From Cellulosilyticum sp. (GTDB lineage: Bacteria > Bacillota > Clostridia > Lachnospirales > Cellulosilyticaceae): a DNA stretch of 36,510 bases. Of this stretch, positions 25,349 to 35,312 are shown piece by piece. The notes under the pieces are model-generated. The model saw only the letters and a program-made list of their open reading frames with translations, ran no database searches and was not told the DNA's origin. Position numbers and translations under genes: made by a program. The stretch covers positions 1-36,510 of the forward strand of contig SVDC01000038.1 of the NCBI GenBank assembly GCA_015058045.1, written 5' to 3'. The stretch's first letter is position 1. The number at the start of each line of letters is the position of its first letter.

Positions 25349-26359
25349 TTATTCTTGAACTTCCTTTTTTAAGATATAATATGCTGGGTCTCTTCCATTA
25401 TCCGTATAATCACCTGATTTCCATTCCATAAACATATAGGTATCCCCATCAATTTCTTTAAGTATACAGTTCATTACAGTTGAATCATTCAAATTAATAA
25501 TTTTAGTATCTGACCATCTCCATAAATCAATATATGTCTCTCCTTGACCTTTTGTATTAACCATTTCATTTTCTTTAATTTCTAGCTCTTGCAAAGGTAA
25601 ATCAGGCGTTACCTTCCCTACTTGCCAATCTTCTATTTTCCATTCACAAGCAACTGCTTTCCACTTCCCAATCATCTCTTCATTGTATACAAAAGGAATA
25701 TTCGTATCATCTATTCTCATCTCAGGAATTTCTATATCTTCTAATAAACCATCTGTTTTTTTGAGAATAAAGTAGTAAGGTTCATCTACTCTTCCATAAA
25801 CATAATCTCCATTTTTTTGCTCTAAAAACATATACTCTTCACCATCAATATTCTTAATTTCATAGTGCTGAGCAATATATCCACCAAATTCCTCAATCCA
25901 AACTACCCCTTTCGACCAGGTTGAACTACTCGCTTGAATGAATTGCTTCTTCTCGCCCTCTTTTATAACATATTTTACGTCCCCATCATCTTCAAATATG
26001 CACTGTAAAAGCCAGAACTCATCCTCATCACTTATCCTATTATGAACATCATACTGCTCGATGTCATCCACTATGTCTATGACTTCCCAGTAGCCTACTA
26101 CATTACTGTCATATTCAAATACACTTTTTGAATTTTCAACTCTCTTTACAAAACTAATGGCCGCAATAGAACTTACAGAAATAGTGGCTAGACATGCTGC
26201 TACAAGAATTGCCTTCCAGCGTTTTTTATTGCTTTTTCTACTCATATTTTCTTGTTTACTATTGTATGTGTCCCATACTCTTTCAAAATTTGAAGGGATT
26301 TCGGCATTTTTTAATTCTTCTCTTATGACTCTTCTTATATCATCATTTAATTCACTCAT
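25349..26359 (-). CDS. Anti-sigma-factor-like membrane protein with two lipocalin-like outer domains
   Basis: A 336-residue protein. Residues 1-50 are a charged cytoplasmic part (MSELNDDIRRVIREELKNAE). A membrane segment at about 50-70 (AILVAACLATISVSSIAAIS) follows. Outside are two copies of a domain of about 115 residues. Each copy opens with a VGYWEVIDIV or IGKWKAVACEW motif and an 'EDWQ/EQYD' acidic turn, and ends in YMFMEWKSGDYTDNGRDPAYY or a variant, then ILKK. Similar domains occur at the C-terminus of some BlaR1-like proteins. The gene overlaps the ECF sigma gene by four bases (ATGA), the standard sigma/anti-sigma layout, so it likely holds the sigma factor inactive until an envelope signal arrives. 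The anti-sigma role is inferred from context and topology. Confidence 0.75.
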   Translation of the reverse strand: MSELNDDIRRVIREELKNAEIPSNFERVWDTYNSKQENMSRKSNKKRWKAILVAACLATISVSSIAAISFVKRVENSKSVFEYDSNVVGYWEVIDIVDDIEQYDVHNRISDEDEFWLLQCIFEDDGDVKYVIKEGEKKQFIQASSSTWSKGVVWIEEFGGYIAQHYEIKNIDGEEYMFLEQKNGDYVYGRVDEPYYFILKKTDGLLEDIEIPEMRIDDTNIPFVYNEEMIGKWKAVACEWKIEDWQVGKVTPDLPLQELEIKENEMVNTKGQGETYIDLWRWSDTKIINLNDSTVMNCILKEIDGDTYMFMEWKSGDYTDNGRDPAYYILKKEVQE

Positions 26360-26895
26360 ATGCTTCTCCCTCCTAGTAAATATGTAATCTCCTGAACACC
26401 CTTATCATTTCTTAATTTATTAAGTGCTGCATTTAGCCTTGATTTACAAGTTCCTACAGGAATTTTCAATATCTTAGCCACTTCCTCTAACTTCATATCT
26501 AGATAAAAATGAAGTATTATGACTTCTTTAAGCTTTAAACTAAGCTTATTAATGCCTTCCCATAACTCTTTATCTTCTTCATTTTTAACGACTTCACATT
26601 CTACCAGTGAATAGTCATCACTAAGCATTTCACATATATCATCTATACCGATATAATCTTTTTTCTTTTTATATTGTGAGCGAATTAAATTAAGCATAAT
26701 TTGATAAAGCCAAGGTCTAATGGACCTAGTTTGATCAAATGTCCCATATTTTTCAAAAGCCTTAACAAATACTTCTTGGGAGATATCTTCTGCCAAGATT
26801 TTAGATCTCGTTAAAAATAAAGAGGCTTTATAAATATACGCTATATTTTCTTCATAAAGGCGCTGTGCTTCTACTTTTGTTATTTTTTTATTCAT
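26356..26895 (-). CDS. ECF-type RNA polymerase sigma factor
   Basis: A 179-residue sigma-70 family protein of the extracytoplasmic-function class. Region 2 reads AEDISQEVFVKAFEKYGTF and RSIRPWLYQIMLNLIRSQ (residues 35-75). Region 4 reads LKEVIILHFYLDMKLEEVAK and ILKIPVGTCKSRLNAALNKL (about 120-165), including the promoter-binding helix. There is no region 3, as normal for the class. GGGAGGG precedes ATG 26895. Its gene lies behind a promoter motif shared with the secreted-protein gene at 27971, consistent with autoregulation. The next gene is its likely anti-sigma. Confidence 0.92.
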   Translation of the reverse strand: MNKKITKVEAQRLYEENIAYIYKASLFLTRSKILAEDISQEVFVKAFEKYGTFDQTRSIRPWLYQIMLNLIRSQYKKKKDYIGIDDICEMLSDDYSLVECEVVKNEEDKELWEGINKLSLKLKEVIILHFYLDMKLEEVAKILKIPVGTCKSRLNAALNKLRNDKGVQEITYLLGGRSI

Positions 26896-26917
26896 AAGAG
26901 TTCTTCCCTCCCTTACC

Positions 26918-26947
26918 CTATATACGCCTTTTTATAAAATAAGTTCG
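26918..26947 (-). promoter_or_regulatory. Predicted ECF promoter of the sigma/anti-sigma operon
   Basis: On the minus strand: CGAACTTA, 14 bases, GTATATAG. The same two octamers with the same 14-base spacing occur upstream of the secreted-protein gene (28057-28086). The GAACTT -35 is typical of ECF promoters. Confidence 0.75.
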
Positions 26948-26997
26948 ATAAATATTTAAACTTTTTATACTTTTTATTATACTTTAAAATCTAAATA

Positions 26998-27052
26998 AAT
27001 GAAAAAGCACAATATAACTTGCCTCTTCAGTTATATTGTGCTTTTTCATTTA
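26998..27052 (-). terminator. Terminator of the secreted lipocalin-like gene
   Basis: A 23-bp near-perfect hairpin: AAATGAAAAAGCACAATA and its complement around a 9-nt loop. It lies 15 bases after the stop and is usable in both directions. Confidence 0.82.
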
Positions 27053-27068
27053 TAGTAATAAACTCTCA

Positions 27069-27971
27069 TTAGTTTTGTTTTTCAAATACGCAATACCATG
27101 GTTCCATTCCTCTATAAACATAGTCCCCTGACTTCCATTCCATAAACATATATGTTTTTCCATCCAGCTCTTTAATTGTGCAGTTCATAACTACCTCATC
27201 TGCTGTGTTAATAAGCTTTGTTCCTGTCCAAGTTAATGCATTCTCTGCCCTCTTGCCTTCACATGTCCATTCTACTGCTCCGTTAGGTAAAATATTAAGC
27301 TCATCTACAAATAAGTCCCCTTCAAATTCTACATTCCCAAAATCTTCGATTTGTTCTACATAAGAAACGGATTTCCACTCACCTTGAATTTCTCCATTAT
27401 CTTCAAATGGAATATTAATATCATCATGTCTTTCATCAGCCGTATTTGTAGTTGCATCATTAACTACTCCTTCGGCTAACCCAACTAACGGTGTATCACC
27501 TTTTTTAAGCACATAGTAATATGGATTTTCTATTTTACCACTTGTATAATCTCCTGACTTCCATTCCATAAACATGTATTCCTCACCATTAATGGTCTTA
27601 ATTTCATATTGACTTGCCGTTTCATCTACTGGATCAATAATAACACCATCTGTCCAAGTAAATACACACCCAGCTGCTAAAAGTGTATTATTCTCGCGTA
27701 TTACCATGCTTGTCTTTCCACCTTCAGTAAATGTTAATTGTGCAAGATATAAATCCTCTTGCTTCCATTGTGGCTTATTCACATCAAAGTCTTCCATTTT
27801 CTCTACAAAATCAACTGATTGCCAGCTTCCCAAAATAGCCGTATCCTCTTTGAATTCAATAGAAATGTTATCTACTCTTTTTCCTGTACCTACTGTTGCC
27901 ATAACTGATGCTGACATTAATACTGTACTAAATGCTACTAATAACCCCTTATAAAGTTTTCCCATCTTCAT
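27069..27971 (-). CDS. Secreted protein with two lipocalin-like domains, paralogous to the anti-sigma outer part
   Basis: A 300-residue exported protein. The signal peptide is about residues 1-25 (GLLVAFSTVLMSASVMA). The rest is two copies of the same domain seen twice in the anti-sigma-like protein. Copy 1 begins ILGSWQSVDFVEKMEDFDVN and ends EEYMFMEWKSGDYTSGKIEN and PYYYVLKK. Copy 2 begins IQGEWKSVSYVEQIEDFG and ends KTYMFMEWKSGDYVYRGMEP. It has no membrane anchor. Its promoter matches the sigma operon's own motif, so it is probably a regulon member. It may share the signal ligand with the anti-sigma or compete for it (inference). The ribosome site is AAGGAGG. Confidence 0.75.
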   Translation of the reverse strand: MKMGKLYKGLLVAFSTVLMSASVMATVGTGKRVDNISIEFKEDTAILGSWQSVDFVEKMEDFDVNKPQWKQEDLYLAQLTFTEGGKTSMVIRENNTLLAAGCVFTWTDGVIIDPVDETASQYEIKTINGEEYMFMEWKSGDYTSGKIENPYYYVLKKGDTPLVGLAEGVVNDATTNTADERHDDINIPFEDNGEIQGEWKSVSYVEQIEDFGNVEFEGDLFVDELNILPNGAVEWTCEGKRAENALTWTGTKLINTADEVVMNCTIKELDGKTYMFMEWKSGDYVYRGMEPWYCVFEKQN

Positions 27972-28056
27972 ATTCTATTCCTCCTTATTATTTATAAACT
28001 TATAGCTTATGCTTTAACTAGATCATCTTTCTCTCCTTTTGTTTCTCCTTTCCATT

Positions 28057-28086
28057 CTATATACACTCATTTAGAGATTAAGTTCG
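28057..28086 (-). promoter_or_regulatory. Predicted ECF promoter of the secreted lipocalin-like gene
   Basis: On the minus strand: CGAACTTA, 14 bases, GTATATAG, the same as at 26918-26947. The leader to the start codon is about 85 bases. Confidence 0.75.
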
Positions 28087-28109
28087 GTTTTAAGTTATTT
28101 TTTTATAAC

Positions 28110-28150
28110 AAAAAAAAGCCTCTACTCATCTAAACAAGATGCATAGAGGC
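28110..28150 (-). terminator. Terminator of the decayed aac(3) gene
   Basis: GCCTCTATGCATCTTG pairs with its near-complement ending GTAGAGGC, followed by eight T on the minus strand. Confidence 0.82.
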
Positions 28151-28175
28151 ATAAACCCTAGCCAGTAATATTAAA

Positions 28176-28583
28176 TTATATTGTATTCCACCATTCTTCT
28201 GGTATTGTTTCTCTATCTATTAAACAATTAATTTCCTGTGAAAGTATTTTACTTGTTACCTCGAAAACAGCTTTAGCATCACATAGAATACACTCAGCAT
28301 CTCCTAATTTCACTTTTTTAATATATGTATTACGAATATGTGTAACCCCAACTAATAAGATCTTTGCATTAATTGTTCGAAGTCTATCCCAACACCCTCC
28401 TGGCGCACATGGAGAACTGCAGTTTTCTTCTCCTTGTGTATAAAGACTTGCTTCCTTTCCATAAGCAGCAATACTGTGGGTCGGATGTAACGAACGTACA
28501 ACACCTCTTCGTTTCATAAAAAGATTAGGAGAAATATTCCATCAATACATCTATAACAGTATCTGCTCCGCCATCTACACTAT
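28176..28583 (-). pseudogene. Aminoglycoside 3-N-acetyltransferase (AAC(3)) relic
   Basis: Three separated blocks of AAC(3) can be read in order on the minus strand: SVDGGADTVIDVLMEYF (then a stop), MKRRGVVRSLHPTHSIAAYG with GGCWDRLRTINAKILLVGVT and HIRNTYI, and lastly GDAECILCDAKAVFEVTSKI to EEWWNTI at the normal C-terminus. The N-terminus, the segment between the first two blocks, and the large central segment between NTYI and GDAEC are missing. About 270 residues are expected in the family, and only about 130 remain. The catalytic His in the LHPTHS block is kept, but the fold cannot be complete. The relic begins right after the stop of the stalk-domain gene upstream, so its promoter may also have been lost. 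Confidence 0.85.
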
Positions 28584-28585
28584 TA

Positions 28586-29662
28586 CTATTTAGCTATAAT
28601 TCCTTCACCTACTTTATAAGTGATTGTTTTTTCTTTGCCTTCTACTTCACTATAATATTTAAAAACAATAGCATCTTCTTGCAACCATACTACTTCAATA
28701 GCATCTTTGGAATACACTAAATCTTCCATGGCTACACTTTTTTTATCCTGAGCATTTGTAATACCATCAATTATATTGGTTTTTTTATCAGTTATTAAAT
28801 CTATAATACATGTTTTATTACCTATCACACCAACTAAGTACTGTTCAGAAATATGTGAAAATACAAAGCTATCTACATTAAGTTCTTTTATACAATTTCC
28901 TGTTGTATCATCATAAACTCTAATGCTTCCATTACTACTAAATGCTACTCTATCCTTCTCTACAATAGCATCTTCATAACTCATAACACTGGTATCTGTT
29001 GGGATAATCTTATCAATAACTTTTCCTGATTTAATATAATAAATAGTCGATGCACTACTTGTTAAAGCACCTTCTTCATATTGATAAACCGTAATAAACT
29101 CACTTCCTGAACTTGTTTTCTTTACAGCTAAACTTGGTGTACTTGCCATTTCACTACTACTAAGAAAGACCGGACCTAGAACTTGTTTACCACTAGCTGT
29201 TTTCATCATTAATTTTTTATTTTCTTTGTCTAAGATATATTTACCCTCTAATTCAACTTTTCTAAGTGCACTATTCCATTCAACTTCAATATTCATTGCC
29301 TCACTAACAAATCGTAATGGTATATAAGTAGTCCCATTAATGAGCTGTGGAGGAACCTCTAAAATAGTTTCCCTTCCATTAATGGAAGCATTCTTCTGCC
29401 CAATAAATAAAGTAACTATATCACTCCCATCCTTTATTTCAATGATTCCTTCTGATTTCTTCCATTCTACAACATATCCTAAGCTCTCAGATAAAGCTCT
29501 TAATGGCAACATAACACTCTGATTAATAACCTTAGGCTCTTCAATAAGCTCCATTACCTCACCATTATATGTAATTTCTAAATCATTTGTAGTAGCCATA
29601 ACATTCGCCCCCATCATCATAGCTAATGCTACTGGTACTACTTTCTTCATATAATTTTTCAT
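28586..29662 (-). CDS. Secreted protein with copper amine oxidase N-terminal (stalk) domain
   Basis: A 358-residue exported protein. The signal peptide is MKNYMKKVVPVALAMMMGAN with VMA-T cleavage around residue 24. Residues 25-140 are two repeats of the stalk domain: VINQSVMLPLRALSESLGY with VVEWKKSEGIIEIKDG, and LINGTTYIPLRFVSEAMNI with EVEWNSALRKVEL. This domain is a cell-envelope module common in Firmicutes and carries no oxidase activity. The C-terminal half is beta-rich with WD/propeller-like strands (AFSSNGSIRVYDDTTGNCIK), perhaps a sensor or binding part. AAAGGGGAGA precedes ATG. The AAC(3) relic abuts its end. Confidence 0.75.
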   Translation of the reverse strand: MKNYMKKVVPVALAMMMGANVMATTNDLEITYNGEVMELIEEPKVINQSVMLPLRALSESLGYVVEWKKSEGIIEIKDGSDIVTLFIGQKNASINGRETILEVPPQLINGTTYIPLRFVSEAMNIEVEWNSALRKVELEGKYILDKENKKLMMKTASGKQVLGPVFLSSSEMASTPSLAVKKTSSGSEFITVYQYEEGALTSSASTIYYIKSGKVIDKIIPTDTSVMSYEDAIVEKDRVAFSSNGSIRVYDDTTGNCIKELNVDSFVFSHISEQYLVGVIGNKTCIIDLITDKKTNIIDGITNAQDKKSVAMEDLVYSKDAIEVVWLQEDAIVFKYYSEVEGKEKTITYKVGEGIIAK

Positions 29663-29797
29663 TATTCTCCCCTTTAGAACTCATCAACATATCTTGTCAG
29701 AAAACTACCAGGTTGTTTTAATTGATTTATAATATATTTTATTTATTATAGCTCCTAAATCTATTAACCTTATCATCATTATATTTTTTTAATGATT

Positions 29798-29835
29798 AAA
29801 AAGCTCCCTCTGAAACTTTCAGAAGGAGCTTTTTG
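29798..29835 (-). terminator. Terminator of groESL
   Basis: AAAAAGCTCCTTCTGAAA pairs with TTTCAGAGGGAGCTTTTT on the minus strand, about 45 bases after the groEL stop. Confidence 0.88.
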
Positions 29836-29877
29836 TATCTTCATTTTTATACTAAATAAAATAAGTGTTGGGTAGGA

Positions 29878-31578
<1,701 letters not shown>

Positions 31579-31591
31579 CTATCTTATATGC

Positions 31592-31888
<297 letters not shown>

Positions 31889-31923
31889 TTAATCTATTTA
31901 TACTTTATATATTTTTCGTCTTA

Positions 31924-31950
31924 TTAGCACTCTATTTAATCGAGTGCTAA
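31924..31950. promoter_or_regulatory. CIRCE operator (HrcA binding site)
   Basis: A perfect TTAGCACTC-N9-GAGTGCTAA. The heat-shock repressor HrcA binds this element in Firmicutes. It sits between the promoter and groES. Confidence 0.97.
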
Positions 31951-31962
31951 TTGATATTTATA

Positions 31963-31991
31963 ATATTATGGCATTCATTACTTTAATGCAA
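31963..31991 (-). promoter_or_regulatory. groESL promoter
   Basis: On the minus strand: TTGCAT, a 17-base spacer, TAATAT, just upstream of CIRCE. The sites are weak but well placed. The AT-rich T/C stretch at 31992-32125 holds no gene. Confidence 0.5.
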
Positions 31992-32125
31992 ATTTAATTT
32001 TTAACTTTTTTAATGATTTTTAATCATATATAATATATTTTCTTTGATTTACTTTATTTTCCTTTGATTTTCTTTATTTTTATCTGTATTTCTTTATTTT
32101 TTATCTTTAATTTAGAATCAAAACG

Positions 32126-32165
32126 AAATGCTTACTAACAACCTCGCGCTAAATTAAAAGCATTT
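32126..32165 (-). terminator. Weak hairpin after the glycosylase gene
   Basis: AAATGCTT pairs with AAGCATTT around a 24-nt loop that contains GCGCGAGG. The T tract on the minus strand is broken (CGTTTTG). A terminator role is possible but not strong. Confidence 0.4.
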
Positions 32166-32174
32166 ATTTTTCAT

Positions 32175-33050
32175 TTATTTAAATAGGGCATTTTCTCTTC
32201 CATAATAAAAAAGGTACTGTTGAGCATAACCAGCTAATTTACCAAAATAACTTTTTGCAAATGCCTGGATTTCTGCCGGTTTAACCTCCTTACCTTCAAA
32301 ATAAAGTCCTTCTACAACGCGTTTAATCCATACGTCTGTAGGAAATACCTCGCCCTTTCCATAAGCAAATAGCAAGATACAATCTGCGATCTTAGGTCCT
32401 ACTCCTTTTATTGTCATTAAACGCTCTCTAGCTTCCTCTACTGATAAGATAAAAAGTTCATTAAGAATAACTTCTCCATTTAATACTTTCTGACAAGCAT
32501 CCATAATATATGGGGCTCTAAAGCCTACCTTACAGTCTCTAAGCTCTTCTTCTGTAGCCTTAGATAACTGCTCTGGTGTTGGAAAGGCATAGTAATGCTG
32601 GTCATCACCATTTATCTGCTCTAAGCAATCTCCAAATCCTTTAGAAATATTACTAATACACTGCTTAATATGTGGAATCGACTTATTTTGCGAAATAATA
32701 AAAGAAATCAGCATCTCCCATGGATCTTGGTGCAAAATACGGATTCCTTTTCCAAAATCTATTGCTTTGGCCATATGACTATCTTTTTGAGCAAGTTTAC
32801 TGGCAATCTTATCATAATCTGTATCAATATCAAAATAGGGTATCCAGACTTCATCTAACTCACTAATGTTGGTGTTGTAAATAATTGCACTACTTGAATC
32901 TGGCTGCTGTGTAATCTTAATCAACTTTTGCTTAGCATTTAAAAGATAGCTATGATCTGATATCTTTTCAAATCTGAAGACCTGTCCACTTTCTAAAATC
33001 TGCGTAATATCAAAATGATTTAAATGGTCTAGCATTACTATATTACTCAT
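32175..33050 (-). CDS. 8-oxoguanine DNA glycosylase/AP lyase (OGG1 family)
   Basis: It removes oxidised guanine from DNA and cleaves the resulting site. The 291-residue protein has the OGG1-type N-terminal domain (MLDHLNHFDITQILESGQVF with FRF). The helix-hairpin-helix MTIKGVGPKIADCILLFAYG follows near residue 215; its Lys corresponds to the catalytic lysine of OGG1. The catalytic Asp lies in VFPTDVWIKRVVEGLYF about 20 residues later. Length fits bacterial OGG1-like enzymes. ATG 33050 has a weak ribosome site. It is a single gene downstream of no obvious partner. Confidence 0.92.
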   Translation of the reverse strand: MSNIVMLDHLNHFDITQILESGQVFRFEKISDHSYLLNAKQKLIKITQQPDSSSAIIYNTNISELDEVWIPYFDIDTDYDKIASKLAQKDSHMAKAIDFGKGIRILHQDPWEMLISFIISQNKSIPHIKQCISNISKGFGDCLEQINGDDQHYYAFPTPEQLSKATEEELRDCKVGFRAPYIMDACQKVLNGEVILNELFILSVEEARERLMTIKGVGPKIADCILLFAYGKGEVFPTDVWIKRVVEGLYFEGKEVKPAEIQAFAKSYFGKLAGYAQQYLFYYGRENALFK

Positions 33051-33276
33051 GCTCCCACACCCTTTTCTTATTCATTCTTATTTATTATCTCCACTTTTTT
33101 AATTATTAACCATCTAAATTATACTATTATTTAAAGCCTCTCCCCTATAGAATCCCATATTTCTATATATTTTTGTATATTTATATAGTTTTTAAACGAA
33201 TTGCATGTAAGATTTGTTCATTTATGTTATCCTATAAGTGAGTTTTACAATTGCAACTAACTGAAAGGAGTAAATT

Positions 33277-34041
33277 ATGAAAGATACAATCTATACCATC
33301 CCTGTCACCGATGCCTTTAAAGCTGGAGATGAATGTCCTTTTTGCTATATAAAAAGAAAACTAGAGCAAGATGCTATTTCTTTTATTTTGGGTTGTGCTT
33401 ATATGGAAGATGATATACGTGCTAATACTGACCAAGTTGGTTTTTGTAGTGAACATTATAAAAAAATGTATGACTACGGTAATCGCTTAGGTAATGCCCT
33501 TATGCTACATACTCACCTCATTCGATTACAAAGGGAACTTAAAGAAAAAATTGAAGCTTTTGCCCCTAGTAAAACCAGTATGTTTTCTAAATTTAAAAAG
33601 CCTAAAACTGTAGAAGATACTGAAGGTAATAGTATCAGTCAATGGGCTAAGGAAAAAACACATTCTTGCTACATTTGTGACTCCTATAATAAGAACTTTA
33701 CACGCTATATGGGTACTTTCTTCTATTTAATAGAGTCTAATGAAGAATTTAGAGACCTCTTTAAAAACTCCAAAGGTTTTTGTGTCCCCCACTTTGGAGA
33801 ACTAATGGCTTTAGCTGATACACAGATAAGTGAAAAATATAAACCTGAATTCTACAACACCTTATTTACAATCATGCAAAATAATTTAAAACGTGTCGAA
33901 GAAGACGTATCATGGTTTATTGATAAATTTGATTACCGAAATAAAGATGCAGATTGGAAAACTTCTAAAGATGCTATTCCTCGTGCCATGCAAAAGCTTG
34001 GAAGTATCTATGTAGAAGATGCTCCATTTAAAGAAAAGTAG
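33277..34041 (+). CDS. DUF6062 family protein, probable Cys-rich metal binder
   Basis: A 254-residue protein of the uncharacterised DUF6062 family of Clostridia. Paired Cys/His motifs stand out: ECPFCYIKRK near residue 21, GFCSEHYKKM near residue 50, SCYICDSYNKNF near residue 130 and FCVPHFGEL near residue 170. The spacing suggests two similar halves and likely zinc or Fe-S binding. There is no signal peptide or membrane segment. AAAGGAG precedes ATG at normal distance. It is a single gene ending at a terminator shared with the convergent tRNA cluster. Function unknown. Confidence 0.7.
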   Translation: MKDTIYTIPVTDAFKAGDECPFCYIKRKLEQDAISFILGCAYMEDDIRANTDQVGFCSEHYKKMYDYGNRLGNALMLHTHLIRLQRELKEKIEAFAPSKTSMFSKFKKPKTVEDTEGNSISQWAKEKTHSCYICDSYNKNFTRYMGTFFYLIESNEEFRDLFKNSKGFCVPHFGELMALADTQISEKYKPEFYNTLFTIMQNNLKRVEEDVSWFIDKFDYRNKDADWKTSKDAIPRAMQKLGSIYVEDAPFKEK

Positions 34042-34054
34042 CAACAGATAACTA

Positions 34055-34103
34055 TAAAATAAAAGGGAGAAAATACTATATGTATTTTCTCCCTTTTATT
34101 TTA
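34055..34103. terminator. Bidirectional terminator between DUF6062 and the tRNA cluster
   Basis: A 22-bp near-perfect hairpin TAAAATAAAAGGGAGAAAAT with its complement and a 5-nt loop, T-rich in both directions. It ends directly next to the 3' end of the last tRNA-Thr. Confidence 0.88.
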
Positions 34104-34176
34104 AGCCGATGATCGGACTCGAACCGATAACCTGCTGATTACAAATCAGCTGCTCTGCCAATTGAGCCACATCGGC
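34104..34176 (-). tRNA. tRNA-Thr (TGT)
   Basis: Cloverleaf with acceptor GCCGATG/CATCGGC and T-arm GGTTCGAGTCC. The anticodon stem GCTGA/TCAGC and loop TTTGTAA give anticodon TGT. CCA is not encoded. Confidence 0.95.
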
Positions 34177-34192
34177 ATATATCTACTCAAAT
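34160..34192. repeat. 33-bp direct repeat, copy 1 (5' end and leader of tRNA-Thr)
   Basis: Identical to 34256-34288. It covers the first 17 bases of tRNA-Thr and 16 bases upstream. Confidence 0.9.
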
Positions 34193-34255
34193 ATTATTAT
34201 AACTTCCTCTGTGCATCTCAATTGGCAGCCTCTTAGCACTATCGTGCTTCGCATA

Positions 34256-34288
34256 AATTGAGCCACATCGGCATATATCTACTCAAAT
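34256..34288. repeat. 33-bp direct repeat, copy 2, with tRNA-Thr 5' relic and fold-back
   Basis: Copy 2 keeps only the first 17 bases of tRNA-Thr (34256-34272). Beyond it (34211-34255) the D-arm sequence CTCAATTGGCAG occurs in the opposite orientation at about 34217-34228, and AGCAC-GATA-GTGCT forms a hairpin in between. It is not a functional tRNA. Confidence 0.85.
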
Positions 34289-34302
34289 GTATTATGTATA
34301 AG

Positions 34303-34376
<74 letters not shown>

Positions 34377-34428
34377 ATATTCAATAACTTATTTTAATAA
34401 TCATTATAACTTCATGATTCATTAAAAG

Positions 34429-34502
<74 letters not shown>

Positions 34503-34521
34503 ATATATGATTTTAATGATA

Positions 34522-34606
34522 TGCCCGAGACCGGAATCGAACCGGTACGAGGGATTAGCTCGCAGGATTTTAAGTCCTGTGCGTCTGCCAGTTCCGCCAC
34601 TCGGGC
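34522..34606 (-). tRNA. tRNA-Leu (TAA)
   Basis: Acceptor GCCCGAG/CTCGGGC, anticodon loop CTTAAAA giving TAA, and a long variable arm. 85 bases, typical of a class II tRNA. Confidence 0.95.
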
Positions 34607-34612
34607 ATATAA

Positions 34613-34685
34613 TGGTCGCTATAGGGCTCGAACCTATGACCCCCTGCTTGTAAGGCAGGTGCTCTCCCAGCTGAGCTAAGCGACC
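34613..34685 (-). tRNA. tRNA-Val (TAC)
   Basis: Acceptor GGTCGCT/AGCGACC, anticodon loop CTTACAA giving TAC, T-arm GGTTCGAGCCC. Confidence 0.95.
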
Positions 34686-34755
34686 ATATTGCCAAGAATA
34701 GTATAACCTATTCTAATTTATTTAATACATTCACTTATTCGTTAATGTATTAAAA

Positions 34756-34829
34756 CGACCCAGAAGGGACTCGAACCCTCGACCTCCGCCGTGACAGGGC
34801 GGCGTGCTAACCAACTGTACCACTGGGCC
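34756..34829 (-). tRNA. tRNA-Asp (GTC)
   Basis: Acceptor GGCCCAG/CTGGGTC with one G-U pair. The anticodon loop CTGTCAC gives GTC. Confidence 0.95.
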
Positions 34830-34855
34830 TTAAACTTTGTAATTTAAAACTTAAA

Positions 34856-34929
34856 TGGACCCTCGGGGACTCGAACCCAGGACCGTCCGGTTATGAGCCG
34901 GATGCTCTAACCAACTGAGCTAAGGGTCC
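34856..34929 (-). tRNA. tRNA with CAT anticodon (Met, or Ile2 if lysidine-modified)
   Basis: Acceptor GGACCCT/AGGGTCC, anticodon loop CTCATAA giving CAT. It is not the initiator type, since the first pair is G-C. Elongator Met and Ile2 cannot be told apart with certainty here. Confidence 0.9.
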
Positions 34930-34948
34930 ATATACTACTTATGTAGTA

Positions 34949-35021
<73 letters not shown>

Positions 35022-35070
35022 ATATTAATAATCCTTAAGCTTTTACTTGGTTTTAATATCAAATTACTAA

Positions 35071-35142
35071 TGACCCATACGGGAATCGAACCCGTGTTAC
35101 CGCCGTGAAAGGGCGATGTCTTAACCGCTTGACCAATGGGCC
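35071..35142 (-). tRNA. tRNA-Glu (TTC)
   Basis: Acceptor GGCCCAT/ATGGGTC, anticodon loop CTTTCAC giving TTC. Confidence 0.95.
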
Positions 35143-35165
35143 TTAACAACTGTATGTTGTTTTAA

Positions 35166-35237
35166 CTCCCCGAGTAGGGTTCGAACCTACGACCCTTCGG
35201 TTAACAGCCGAATGCTCTGCCGCTGAGCTATCGAGGA
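35166..35237 (-). tRNA. tRNA-Asn (GTT)
   Basis: Acceptor TCCTCGA/TCGGGGA, anticodon loop CTGTTAA giving GTT. It is the first gene of the ten-tRNA transcript. Confidence 0.95.
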
Positions 35238-35283
35238 ATATGTACTTTATTTTTAAGAACTTCCGTCCCTCAAGTACTTTGTT

Positions 35284-35312
35284 AGTATAGCATAGCAATT
35301 GACTTATGTCAA
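35284..35312 (-). promoter_or_regulatory. Promoter of the ten-tRNA cluster
   Basis: On the minus strand: TTGACA, 17 bases, TATACT, about 45 bases before tRNA-Asn. Very close to consensus, as expected for stable RNA. The rest of the gap to 35532 shows no gene. Confidence 0.82.

Noticed and set aside
31992..32110. Repeated TTTCTTTATTTT-like motifs that looked like a tandem repeat
   Set aside because: The units are irregular in length and sequence. This is low-complexity T/C-rich DNA, not a repeat array or CRISPR.
34193..34288. Possible extra tRNA-Thr gene
   Set aside because: Only the first 17 bases match. There is no anticodon arm or T-arm, so it is a relic.
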